Positions 1-7,895 of a stretch of DNA of 64,000 bases are shown here, one piece after another. Under the pieces are notes generated by a model. That model did no database searches. It was not told the DNA's origin and saw nothing but the letters and a program-made list of their open reading frames with translations. This DNA comes from Flammeovirga aprica JL-4. GTDB taxonomy: Bacteria; Bacteroidota; Bacteroidia; Cytophagales; Flammeovirgaceae. Both the position numbers and the translations under genes were made by a program. Position 1 is the stretch's first letter; every line of letters begins with the position of its first letter. Where the stretch lies: positions 1-64,000 of the forward strand of contig NZ_JABANE010000022.1 in assembly GCF_012844305.1 (NCBI RefSeq). Reading direction: 5' to 3'.

Positions 1-479
1 TTGACAAGCTTTTTATCTCCTTTGGCTCTACCTTGACTGCCAGCGTCATACCCACCTACAGCAAACTCATCGACCTCAACATACCCCTTCAAAGGATGCT
101 GTAAACTACTTTGCATAGCATATTGCACTTTACGTCTGAAATTTAAACAGCTTTGATAACTCAAGGACAGTTTCTCACTTAAAGTTAAAGTGGACATGCC
201 TTTCTTATCACAACTAACTTTAAATATGAATTCAAAAGCAGTTAGAATTGAAAATTTCAGCTTATGAAATAGGGTATGAGCCGTAACAGACTCATCATAT
301 TTACACTTTTGACAACGTCTGGAATGTAACTTTTTACCTTTCATATATTTTGTATGTTCACATTTCCTACATTTGTAATGATCACTCCACTTTAGTGTCG
401 ATAAATATTCAAGACAATCTTCTTCTTTTTGAAATGTTGAATAAAATGTTCTATCGTCAAAACCTTCAAAATTGATCAT
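1..479 (-). mobile_element. IS1595-family transposase, 5' part (cut by window edge)
   Basis: The reverse strand reads from ATG at 479 without a stop to base 1, giving the first 159 residues of a transposase. Residues 37-62 hold a zinc ribbon with two CxxC pairs (CRKC and CQKC), the N-terminal module of IS1595/ISXO2-type enzymes. The start of the DDE-like nuclease domain follows, with the typical stretch GYVEVDEFAVGG near residue 140, whose Asp/Glu would be the first acidic catalytic residue. The rest of the enzyme and the far terminus lie outside the window. I could not fix the inner terminal inverted repeat in 480-620, so the exact end of the element is not given. Whether the copy is intact cannot be judged from here. 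Confidence 0.85.
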
Positions 480-622
480 AATACATCTGGTTGTTTGGTT
501 ACTTTTACACTAATGTAAATCAGTTAACCGTAACAGAAGTACGTTTTACTATTTAGGGCGATCTAAGTTTAGATACCTATATTTATTTTAATAAACCAGA
601 TACAACAGCTATCCTCTAATAA

Positions 623-666
623 AAAAATCCCCATCAAAATGAATATAAATTTTGATGGGGATTTTT
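623..666 (-). terminator. Rho-independent terminator of the TerC-like gene
   Basis: Perfect 18-bp arms at 623-640 and 649-666 flank an 8-nt loop and include the run CCCC/GGGG. On the minus strand the hairpin is followed by a run of T (A at 621-627 on the plus strand). It lies 18 nt past the stop codon at 684. Confidence 0.9.
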
Positions 667-683
667 GGATATAATCATCAAGA

Positions 684-1451
684 TTAAGCCGATACAGATT
701 CCTCTTCTGTGTTGCTTACTTTAGGATTCTTTTTTCTACTTCTGATATTAAGAAGTTCAACTCCAAATGCGAAAGCCATTGCGAAGTAAACATATCCTTT
801 AGGGACGTGAACACCAAATGCCTCGATCACTAATAGGAAACCAATCATTACTAAGAATGAAAGTGCCAACATTTTGATTGTTGGGTTAGTGTCTACAAAA
901 TTGGCAATTTTCTTAGAGAAGAATAGCATTACGCAAAGTGATATAATTACAGCAGCAATCATAATTGGTAATTCTTTTACAAGTCCAACTGCTGTTAGTA
1001 TTGAATCAAAAGAGAAAACAATATCAATCAATACAATTTGAACTACGCCGCTCCAGAACGATTTTACTTTTTTGACTTGCATTTCTTCTTCGTCTTCACC
1101 TTCTACATGCACATGAATTTCGCTTGTAGTTTTGGCGATTAAGAATAATCCACCACCAAGAAGAATAAGGTCTCTACCACTCAATGCTCCATCTACACCA
1201 ATAAGGTCTAAGAAAGGAATAGTAATTAACGGATCTTCCAAACCAACAAGCCATGAAATAGAGAATAAAAGGCCAATACGAACGACTAAAGCCATCATGA
1301 TACCCAAGCTTCTAGCCTTGTCTTGCTGTTCTGGGGGGAGTTTTCCACTTACAATAGAAATGAAAATAATATTGTCAATGCCAAGGACAATTTCGAGTAA
1401 TGTTAGTGTAACTAAGCTGATCAATCCAGCAGTTGTGAAGAGTGCTTCCAT
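684..1451 (-). CDS. TerC-family integral membrane protein
   Basis: A 255-residue polytopic protein of the TerC family. Members are inner-membrane proteins linked to metal homeostasis (manganese export, tellurite phenotypes), and the exact substrate here is unknown. The two TerC hallmark repeats are visible: EIVLGIDN at about 20-27 in the first membrane helix, and DIVFSFDS near 145, each placing acidic residues inside a membrane segment. About seven hydrophobic segments are separated by a charged loop rich in Glu/His (HVHVEGEDEEE) around 115-125 and a basic C-terminal tail. I chose the ATG at 1451 because the family N-terminus begins there; an in-frame extension to 1544 is hydrophobic but has no family resemblance. 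The gene stands alone with its own terminator. Confidence 0.87.
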   Translation of the reverse strand: MEALFTTAGLISLVTLTLLEIVLGIDNIIFISIVSGKLPPEQQDKARSLGIMMALVVRIGLLFSISWLVGLEDPLITIPFLDLIGVDGALSGRDLILLGGGLFLIAKTTSEIHVHVEGEDEEEMQVKKVKSFWSGVVQIVLIDIVFSFDSILTAVGLVKELPIMIAAVIISLCVMLFFSKKIANFVDTNPTIKMLALSFLVMIGFLLVIEAFGVHVPKGYVYFAMAFAFGVELLNIRSRKKNPKVSNTEEESVSA

Positions 1452-1527
1452 TTTAGTATTTAAAGTTGAAAAATAGCTACAGAGTAGAAAAAAATAGTTC
1501 AAGTACTCATAGCAATATAAATGAATG

Positions 1528-1564
1528 AAAAGCTCTAAAATCATAGGTAGACCTTAGAGCTTTT
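1528..1564 (-). terminator. Probable terminator after the universal stress protein gene
   Basis: Perfect 11-bp arms (1528-1538 and 1554-1564) with a 15-nt loop lie about 70 nt past the stop at 1631 and upstream of the TerC-like gene. The T run after the stem is short, so termination may be partial. Confidence 0.5.
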
Positions 1565-1630
1565 CAAGTAGTGTTTTGTAGTGTAAGTATACCGTCAAAA
1601 TGATTTATTCTGACAATTACTTAGGGGGAA

Positions 1631-2551
1631 TTAGATTTCCAGTAAAGCTCCAAACAAACCTAAGTTTCTTACTTTGTCTTTAACGACCATAGTAGAGATT
1701 GTAGTATGTTGTTTTAATAAGCTTTCTGTAGTACTGCCAATAAATGTAGCCGCTAATGCCGATCTACCTCTTGATCCCATCACAATCAAGTCACCGTCTT
1801 CGACAAGGGAAATGTTTGAAATGATTTTCGCTTCATTATTTCCGTAGATGTCAAAGTGCAATCTTGTTTTGTAAGAGATGTCTCCGAAATCAAACTGTTT
1901 CAAGAAGTTCTTGCATCTTTTCTCAGCATGCTGTTGTAATACTTGAGCATATTCTTGAGGTGTTTTGCCTGAGGCTGTGTAACCTGTAGGCAGGGCGTAC
2001 ACATGAAGAACTGTCAATTCCATGTGATTTCTATTGGCAATCTGAATGGCGTTTTTCATGGCCATTTTAGACATCTCAGAAAAGTCAACAGGAACGATGG
2101 CTTTTTTAATTGGTACTTGCGGGTTTTCTGAAACTGTCAATACAGTACAATACGCATATCTAGTTAGAAGACGTGCAATTGTACCACTCCCTTCGGCGAT
2201 ATTTTTCTTTCCTGCGATTACAAGATCTACTTTATTCTTTTGAATCGCCTTCAAGATTTTCGATGTAGGATCGCTTGATTCAGCAACTTGGAAAACAAAT
2301 TCGATGTTTCTGTCATTCAAGTCTTGAAATTTTTCAACAAGTGCCTGCATTTTCTGCAGAACCATGTCTTTCTTAGTCACAAGTTTTCCTTTATACTCTA
2401 CCTCTTCTTTAGCAGAACCGTCCCTGATGACATGCATAAGGATGACTTTCTGTACTAGAAATACAGGTGCGGCTGTTAGAGAATAACGCATAATGGCATC
2501 GTCAATATACGTTAGGTCTATAGGTAATAGTGCTGATAGTGCTTTGTTCAT
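1631..2551 (-). CDS. Tandem-domain universal stress protein (UspA family)
   Basis: A 306-residue protein made of two UspA domains in tandem, roughly 1-145 and 148-300. The second domain carries the nucleotide-binding pattern G-2x-G-9x-G-S/T (GSRGRS...GSTTE), so it is of the ATP-binding UspA type; the first domain has a weaker version (AGKKN..GSGTIARLL). Proteins of this kind are cytosolic and accumulate under starvation or stress, where they act as nucleotide-dependent regulators. No partner gene is adjacent: the purine phosphorylase upstream on the same strand ends 95 bp before it and a hairpin follows it. Start is the ATG at 2551. Confidence 0.88.
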   Translation of the reverse strand: MNKALSALLPIDLTYIDDAIMRYSLTAAPVFLVQKVILMHVIRDGSAKEEVEYKGKLVTKKDMVLQKMQALVEKFQDLNDRNIEFVFQVAESSDPTSKILKAIQKNKVDLVIAGKKNIAEGSGTIARLLTRYAYCTVLTVSENPQVPIKKAIVPVDFSEMSKMAMKNAIQIANRNHMELTVLHVYALPTGYTASGKTPQEYAQVLQQHAEKRCKNFLKQFDFGDISYKTRLHFDIYGNNEAKIISNISLVEDGDLIVMGSRGRSALAATFIGSTTESLLKQHTTISTMVVKDKVRNLGLFGALLEI

Positions 2552-2646
2552 ATTCTACTATTCTTTCAGTAGTAAGAAGGTTGTTCCGATTAAATTATGG
2601 ATTTAAATATGCAAATTACGTGCTTATTTTCATTAATTTAACATAT

Positions 2647-3474
2647 TTATATGATTTTTGTCAATAAACCACCAATTAATTTTGAAAGATGAGGTTCTGC
2701 ATTACTAGCATTTTTCAAAATTTCAGGTAAATCAACAGGCTGTAACGCTCCTTCGTAGCATAAATCAGTCACTACTGAAACAGCAAAAACAGGGAGTTTC
2801 ATCTGCACTGCCACAATCACTTCAGGCACTGTTGACATGCCAACAACATCAGCACCGATAATCCCTAAATATTTATATTCTGCTTTAGTTTCAAGGTTTG
2901 GACCTGTTACTGCTGCATATACTCCCTCATGAACAGGCAAGTTATGTTCTTTAACTACCTCTTTTGCCTTTTCAATAAGATCATTGCTGTAAGGTTCAAA
3001 CATATCAGGGAAGCGGTCTCCCCATTCGTTTACATTTTTACCGATAAGTGGATTGGCAAACATCAGGTTGATATGATCGTTGATGATCATCAAATCACTT
3101 TTCTGGAAGTTAGGGTTAATGCCACCTGCCGCATTTGAAATAATCAGTGCTGAAATGCCCAATAACTTTAAAACGCGGATAGGGAAAGTGACTTCCTTCA
3201 TGTCATACCCCTCATAAAAGTGGAACCGGCCTTGCATAGCCACAACTTTTCTTCCATTGAGGTAACCAAAAATCAAACGTCCTTTATGAGACTCTACAGT
3301 AGATAATGGAAAGTGAGGTAATTTTTCGTAAGAAAGATCATATTTGATGTCTAACTCTTCTACTAGACCACCTAGTCCTGTTCCAAGTACAATACCCACT
3401 TCAGGTTGAAAACCATCACAAAGTGTCTGTACTTTTTGTACACACTCTTCTACTTTTTCTTTATATGTAATCAT
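2647..3474 (-). CDS. punA: Purine nucleoside phosphorylase (trimeric type)
   Basis: Cleaves purine ribonucleosides with phosphate to the free base and ribose-1-phosphate in nucleoside salvage. The 275-residue length and motifs match the trimeric PNP family (PunA, XapA, mammalian PNP): GTGLGGL near 31-37 for phosphate binding, SHKGRL near 62-67, the HFYEGY segment near 84-89, NAAGGIN near 114-120, and the VGMSTVPEVIVA stretch near 210-221 that lines the base pocket. The conserved Asn of the base-specificity loop is not obvious to me by eye, so inosine/guanosine versus xanthosine preference is not assigned. The ATG at 3474 is preceded by a strong 28-bp dyad (3495-3522) that may be an operator. 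Confidence 0.92.
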   Translation of the reverse strand: MITYKEKVEECVQKVQTLCDGFQPEVGIVLGTGLGGLVEELDIKYDLSYEKLPHFPLSTVESHKGRLIFGYLNGRKVVAMQGRFHFYEGYDMKEVTFPIRVLKLLGISALIISNAAGGINPNFQKSDLMIINDHINLMFANPLIGKNVNEWGDRFPDMFEPYSNDLIEKAKEVVKEHNLPVHEGVYAAVTGPNLETKAEYKYLGIIGADVVGMSTVPEVIVAVQMKLPVFAVSVVTDLCYEGALQPVDLPEILKNASNAEPHLSKLIGGLLTKII

Positions 3475-3494
3475 TTGATTTATGAAATTTTGTG

Positions 3495-3522
3495 TTGTGA
3501 TACTTTTAAATTAGTATCACAA
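3495..3522. promoter_or_regulatory. 28-bp perfect dyad upstream of punA
   Basis: Arms TTGTGATACT and AGTATCACAA (10 bp, no mismatch) flank an 8-nt AT spacer. The element ends 21 nt before the punA start codon. There is no T run after either arm, so an operator or a leader hairpin is more likely than a terminator. The binding protein is unknown. Confidence 0.5.
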
Positions 3523-3602
3523 TTTTCAGTAAAATATGTCTTGTTCGGGTAATTGGTTTTGAAGATTCAGCCATTTCTCTTCAAGTTAGAGCTTAAAGAG
3601 AA

Positions 3603-3635
3603 TTCCCCTACTTTCAATAACTGAAAATAGGGGAA
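3603..3635 (-). terminator. Terminator after tex
   Basis: A hairpin with arms 3603-3616 and 3622-3635 (one internal mismatch, CCCC/GGGG core) begins 6 nt past the tex stop codon. The T run after it on the minus strand is imperfect. Confidence 0.65.
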
Positions 3636-3640
3636 AACTA

Positions 3641-5935
3641 TTATTTAAAACGATTTTTTAACATGGCTAACTTATCCTGCATAGATAAGTTCTCATCATT
3701 ATCGTTTGAGTTGTTTCTTCTATTGTTTTGGTTAGAAGGTCTTCTATTTGTTGAAGAATTAGACTTCCCTCTGTTTTGTGATCGTCCTTGTGAACTTCCT
3801 GCACCATCACCGCTTTTCATTGATAAAGCGATTCTGTTTCTTGAAATATCTACATCCGTCACCACAACTTGTACTTTTTGATGCACTTTTACTACTTCAT
3901 TTGGATCTGAAATATAGCGGTCAGCCATTTGACTTAAGTGAACCAAACCATCTTGGTGTACTCCAATATCCACAAACGCACCAAAGTTAGTGATGTTTGT
4001 AACGATACCCGGCAGTTTCATACCCACAGTAAGGTCTGTGATTTTTTCTACACCATCAGCAAACTGGAATGCCTCAAATTTCTCACGAGGGTCACGTCCA
4101 GGCTTTGCTAATTCTTTAAGAATATCGGTTAAAGTAGGAATACCTACATTTTCAGTAACATAATTGTCAAGTTTGATTTGCTTATGAAGATTCTCATTTG
4201 ACATCAACTCACCAATAGTTACTCCCAAATCATCGGCCATCTGTTTTACAATGCTATAGCTTTCAGGGTGAACGGCACTTGCGTCAAGAGGATTTTTAGC
4301 ATCTCTGATTCTTAAGAAACCAGCACATTGCTCATACGCTTTTGGTCCTAAACGAGGTACTTTTTTCAACTGTGCTCTATTTGTAAAAGCACCGTTTTCA
4401 TTTCTGAAATCTACGATATTCTGCGCAATGCTTGGTCCTAAACCAGAAACATAAGAAAGTAATTCCTTACTAGCTGTGTTTACTTCAACACCTACGGCGT
4501 TCACACAGCTCATTACTACATCATCAAGGCTTTGTTTTAATGCAGACTGATCTACATCGTGCTGATATTGACCAACACCAATGGATTTAGGATCAATCTT
4601 TACTAATTCAGCCAATGGGTCCATTAATCTACGTCCAATAGAAACAGCACCTCTTACCGTAAGGTCAAGATCTGGGAATTCATTTCTAGCAGTTTCAGAA
4701 GCAGAGTAAATAGAAGCACCACTTTCGTTTACAACCACTACTTCTACACCAGAAAGTCCAAGGTTTCTAACAAATGATTCTGTTTCACGACTTGCAGTAC
4801 CATTACCAATAGCAATAGCTTCAATATCATGTTTCTCACATAATCTCTTGACAATAGAACCTGACTCTGCTACTTTTCTTTGCGGTTCGTTAGGGTAAAT
4901 TGCTGTATTTTCTAAAAGCTTACCTTGTCTGTCCAAGCAAACCAACTTACAACCTGTTCTGAAACCAGGGTCAAGCGCTAAAACTCTTTTTTGTCCAAGT
5001 GGAGCCGACAATAATAACTGTCTCAAGTTTTCAGCAAATACACCTATAGCTTCCTCATCTGCTCCTTTTTTAGAAACCAAACGAGATTCTGTTTCCATAG
5101 ATGGTTTTAAAAGACGTTTGTAAGCATCTTTCACTGCCATTTGGATTTGTGCGGCGCTAGGTGTTCTTTGATCGACATGAAGATCTTCCATTAAGAATAA
5201 AGCATCTTCTTCTTCAGGAGAACAATCCAATGAAATGATCATTTCCTTTTCAGCTCTTCTCATTGCAAGAACACGGTGAGAAGGAGCATTTTTCAATGAT
5301 TCACTCCACTCGAAGTAATCTTTATATTTCGCACCTTCCTCTTCTTTACCAGGAATAACTCTTGCTTTGAAAGTACCTTTACTCATAAACAGCTCACGCA
5401 TTTCAGCACGAGTTTCTGAATCTTCGTTAAGTTTCTCAGCAATAATATCTCTAGCACCAGCAAGAGCTTTTTCTACATCTTCAACTTCTTTTTCAGCATC
5501 AATGAATTTAGCCGCTTCAGCTTCGATGTCAGTAGATAAATCTGGAGAAAGTAGAATATCAGCCAAAGGCTCTAAACCTCTTTCCTTAGCGATACTTGCT
5601 TTCGTTTTTCTTTTAGGTTTATATGGAAGATAAATATCCTCTAGCACAGACATTGTTTCTGTAGCAAGGATTTTATCCTTTAATGCATCCGTTAATTTCC
5701 CCTGATCTTCAATACTCTTAAGAATACTTTCTCTTCTCTTATCAAGTTCTCTGAGTTGGAGTGCTTTGTCTCTGATATCAGCAACTTGAACTTCATCCAA
5801 ACTACCTGTTACTTCTTTTCTATATCGAGAAATGAAAGGAACAGTAGCACCTTCATCCAATAAAGCAAGGGTATCTCTGACTTGCTTTTCTGCTATGCTC
5901 AAGGCTTGAGCAATTTTGTTTGTGATATTCACCAT
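3641..5935 (-). CDS. tex: Tex-family RNA-binding transcription accessory protein
   Basis: A 764-residue Tex homologue. Tex proteins bind nucleic acids and act around transcription elongation and rRNA maturation. The N-terminal helical part contains the family signature VPFISRYRKEVTGSLDE at 28-44. An RNase-H/YqgF-like domain begins near 320 (LALDPGFRTGCK), a helix-hairpin-helix pair lies near 495-530 (YVSGLGPSIAQNIV), and an S1 domain lies near 640-715 (PGIVTNITNFGAFVDIGVHQDGLVH). After S1 there is a roughly 45-residue low-complexity tail rich in Ser, Arg, Asn and Gln, ending in an ordered-looking SMQDKLAMLKNRFK. I place the start at ATG 5935; the frame stays open to a TTG at 5953, but family similarity starts at 5935. 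Confidence 0.93.
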   Translation of the reverse strand: MVNITNKIAQALSIAEKQVRDTLALLDEGATVPFISRYRKEVTGSLDEVQVADIRDKALQLRELDKRRESILKSIEDQGKLTDALKDKILATETMSVLEDIYLPYKPKRKTKASIAKERGLEPLADILLSPDLSTDIEAEAAKFIDAEKEVEDVEKALAGARDIIAEKLNEDSETRAEMRELFMSKGTFKARVIPGKEEEGAKYKDYFEWSESLKNAPSHRVLAMRRAEKEMIISLDCSPEEEDALFLMEDLHVDQRTPSAAQIQMAVKDAYKRLLKPSMETESRLVSKKGADEEAIGVFAENLRQLLLSAPLGQKRVLALDPGFRTGCKLVCLDRQGKLLENTAIYPNEPQRKVAESGSIVKRLCEKHDIEAIAIGNGTASRETESFVRNLGLSGVEVVVVNESGASIYSASETARNEFPDLDLTVRGAVSIGRRLMDPLAELVKIDPKSIGVGQYQHDVDQSALKQSLDDVVMSCVNAVGVEVNTASKELLSYVSGLGPSIAQNIVDFRNENGAFTNRAQLKKVPRLGPKAYEQCAGFLRIRDAKNPLDASAVHPESYSIVKQMADDLGVTIGELMSNENLHKQIKLDNYVTENVGIPTLTDILKELAKPGRDPREKFEAFQFADGVEKITDLTVGMKLPGIVTNITNFGAFVDIGVHQDGLVHLSQMADRYISDPNEVVKVHQKVQVVVTDVDISRNRIALSMKSGDGAGSSQGRSQNRGKSNSSTNRRPSNQNNRRNNSNDNDENLSMQDKLAMLKNRFK

Positions 5936-6222
5936 AGTATTATTACGATGCAAAAGGGTCGTTTAAAAAAGCATTTTTACAGGTACTAGAGAAAAAAGAA
6001 AAGGTAAAATGTCTGTCCATTTTTATCCAGCTACCTCAATGCTTGACAAGCTTCTTTAAAAGTAAAAAATATACATTTTTAAGAAGGGTATAGAATGCGA
6101 AAATAAACTTTTTAAAGGCCTACTCAAAATAATTTATTAAAACTTATGAGCTAATTTTTAGCAGAAGGATGGAGGGTTGAAATTTACATTATTACTGTAC
6201 ATTCAAAAAGCCAAAACTAGGG

Positions 6223-6419
6223 TTTTGAATGAAGAGTTAAGAATGAAGAATGAAGAAAAAATGGATCGTGATGTGGTCCGTAAAGTGGTGTTTATGATGG
6301 TTTTGAGTCATGTAGTTTTAGATAGCGATTCTGTTTTAATTTATGGTAGATTGAAAGATCCCCTCACAAACCACAACAAGAACCACTTTAACTCTACATT
6401 CTTAACTCTTAACTCAAAA
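6223..6419. repeat. 197-bp MITE-like element with 23-bp terminal inverted repeats
   Basis: The left end (6223-6245) and the reverse complement of the right end (6397-6419) agree at 21 of 23 bases, and the inner 13 bases (AGAGTTAAGAATG) are identical. Inside, the left AAAGTGGT stretch near 6284 is also partly complementary to the right AACCACTTT near 6381, so the whole element can fold on itself. No transposase is encoded. I see no convincing target-site duplication. A non-autonomous transposable element or a dispersed palindromic repeat are both possible. Confidence 0.55.
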
Positions 6420-6434
6420 AAAACGTCTATAAAC

Positions 6435-6476
6435 AACAAGGCCTTCAACTTCGTTACCGAAATTGAAGGCCTTGTT
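6435..6476 (-). terminator. Rho-independent terminator of gldJ
   Basis: Arms of 19 nt (6435-6453, 6458-6476) with a single mismatch and a TTAC tetraloop, containing AAGGCC/GGCCTT. It lies 34 nt past the stop codon at 6510. Confidence 0.85.
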
Positions 6477-6509
6477 ACTTTATATCTAACTCCTTAAGAG
6501 GAGATTTTT

Positions 6510-7739
6510 TTAATTTTCGCCTGGGTTAATCATCGCACAACGGAAACCAATTGTTGCTGTTGCTGAATCTTGATCTAAGAAACGACGAGTACCTGCTGCC
6601 ATCCAGTATGCAACATCTTTCCATGAACCACCTTTGTAAACACGGATCGAGTTGGAGATGAATGAGTCATACTGACGAACATAACCATATGATTGGTAGT
6701 TGTAACCTTGGTTAGGACCGTCAAGGTAATCATTTTTACGAACTGGGTTTAAGTCATCCATATCAGCGTATGATAAAGGACGGTAGATATCTTCCACCCA
6801 TTCAGAAACGTTACCACCCATGTTGAATAGACCGAAGTCGTTAGGAGGGTTGTCATATACCCAAGTTGTAACCATTGCTGCGTCATTCAGTTTACCACCG
6901 ATACCAGCATAGTCACCACGACCACGTTTGAAGTTGGCCATCATATCACCCATTTGCTCACCGTAAGGGTTTCTTACTGAGTGACCTGACCAAGGATAAA
7001 TACGACGTTCTGAGTAGTTTTCGTCAATATCTTGTAAACCGATTAAGGCTTGTGATGCATAATCCCATTCTGCTTCTGTAGGTAAACGGAAAGCAGGAAG
7101 TACAACACCTGATTCTAATGGAATAGATTCGCCGTTTTCTGCAGCTTCTGCTTCCTCATCAGTACCATCGTTGATGGCTAAATTCTTGTTTACTACTGTT
7201 GTTCTCCAAACACAGAAGTTTTGAGCCTGTGTCCATGTTACACCAACTACAGGGTGGAAACGGAAACCAGGGTAACGTAAGTAGTGATCAACATATTGAT
7301 CGTTAAATGCTAATTGTTCAGCCCAAACAGTAGTATCAGGTAATGCTTCTTCATAAGAAACACCAGAAACTGAAGAATCAGAACTTACATAGTGAAGGTA
7401 TTCTAACCAGTGAACGTTGGCGATTTCAGTTTCATCCATCCAGAATGAGGCAACTGACACCGTACGCTCAATGTTATCGCGGGATTTCATTAAGTCCTCT
7501 TCATAAGAACCTAATACAAAACGACCACCTTCAATGTATTTCATATTGGGTACTTCTGGCATTCCGCTATAGTCTCTTACTGAAAAACTATTGTCGTCTT
7601 TACCATTGTATTCCATTCCAGTTATTGTACTGTAACCACCTGGGTTATTTGCGTCAGGCTTTGAACTTTTGGCACAGCTAGTAACTAAAAAAGCCGTTAG
7701 TAGTACCGTAGCCAAATAAAGCAGATTCCTTTTGCTCAT
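6510..7739 (-). CDS. gldJ: GldJ-like gliding/T9SS lipoprotein (FGE-fold)
   Basis: A 409-residue lipoprotein: basic start, hydrophobic stretch and lipobox VTSC with Cys22. Residues about 65-405 form a formylglycine-generating-enzyme (sulfatase-modifying) fold, with FWMDETEIANVHWLEYL, the stretch LPDTTVWAEQLAFND, HPVVGVTWTQAQNFC, RLPTEAEWDYAS, NMGGNVSEWVED, YKGGSWKDVAYW and IGFRCAM. In Bacteroidota this combination is the GldJ/GldK pair of the gliding machinery and type IX secretion system; the LPDTxVW and YLRYPGF..HPVVGV segments fit GldJ better than GldK. The active-site cysteines of true FGE after GGSW are absent, so a structural role is expected, not sulfatase activation. Two perfect dyads lie in the upstream leader. 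GldK remains an alternative name. Confidence 0.78.
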   Translation of the reverse strand: MSKRNLLYLATVLLTAFLVTSCAKSSKPDANNPGGYSTITGMEYNGKDDNSFSVRDYSGMPEVPNMKYIEGGRFVLGSYEEDLMKSRDNIERTVSVASFWMDETEIANVHWLEYLHYVSSDSSVSGVSYEEALPDTTVWAEQLAFNDQYVDHYLRYPGFRFHPVVGVTWTQAQNFCVWRTTVVNKNLAINDGTDEEAEAAENGESIPLESGVVLPAFRLPTEAEWDYASQALIGLQDIDENYSERRIYPWSGHSVRNPYGEQMGDMMANFKRGRGDYAGIGGKLNDAAMVTTWVYDNPPNDFGLFNMGGNVSEWVEDIYRPLSYADMDDLNPVRKNDYLDGPNQGYNYQSYGYVRQYDSFISNSIRVYKGGSWKDVAYWMAAGTRRFLDQDSATATIGFRCAMINPGEN

Positions 7740-7763
7740 GATATTCAGATCTCTATTTTTTCA

Positions 7764-7783
7764 ATGTACCCAGTACGGTACAT
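7764..7783. promoter_or_regulatory. Dyad in the gldJ leader (proximal)
   Basis: ATGTACC and GGTACAT, a perfect 7-bp inverted repeat with a 6-nt spacer, about 25 nt before the gldJ start. Possible operator or RNA hairpin. Function is not known. Confidence 0.35.
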
Positions 7784-7802
7784 ACTAATTTTCAAAAAGT
7801 GT

Positions 7803-7823
7803 GTTTCATTCCCATAATGAAAC
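7803..7823. promoter_or_regulatory. Dyad in the gldJ leader (distal)
   Basis: GTTTCATT and AATGAAAC, a perfect 8-bp inverted repeat with a 5-nt spacer between the mfd stop and gldJ. It has no T run, so I do not call it a terminator of mfd. Confidence 0.35.
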
Positions 7824-7895
7824 CGCGACAAATACACATTATTCAATAATTGTACCCAAAAGTCGAAGTTGTGAATATTTTTAAAAATAAAGTAT

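Larger units (their letters stand above)
5936..6509. other. Intergenic region with a MITE-like repeat and a terminator
   Basis: This 574-bp gap contains the tex upstream region (5936-6170, AT-rich, no clear -7 box), the inverted-repeat element at 6223-6419, and the gldJ terminator at 6435-6476. A 106-codon frame across 6177-6497 runs through the repeat arms and the terminator stem and is not accepted as a gene. Confidence 0.7.

Noticed and set aside
6177-6497. 106-codon plus-strand frame between tex and gldJ
   Set aside because: It runs through both arms of an inverted-repeat element and the stem of the gldJ terminator, and its product has no domain or signal.
6510-7739. Formylglycine-generating enzyme that activates the sulfatase
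   Set aside because: The fold matches but the catalytic cysteines are missing and the protein is a lipoprotein of GldJ type.
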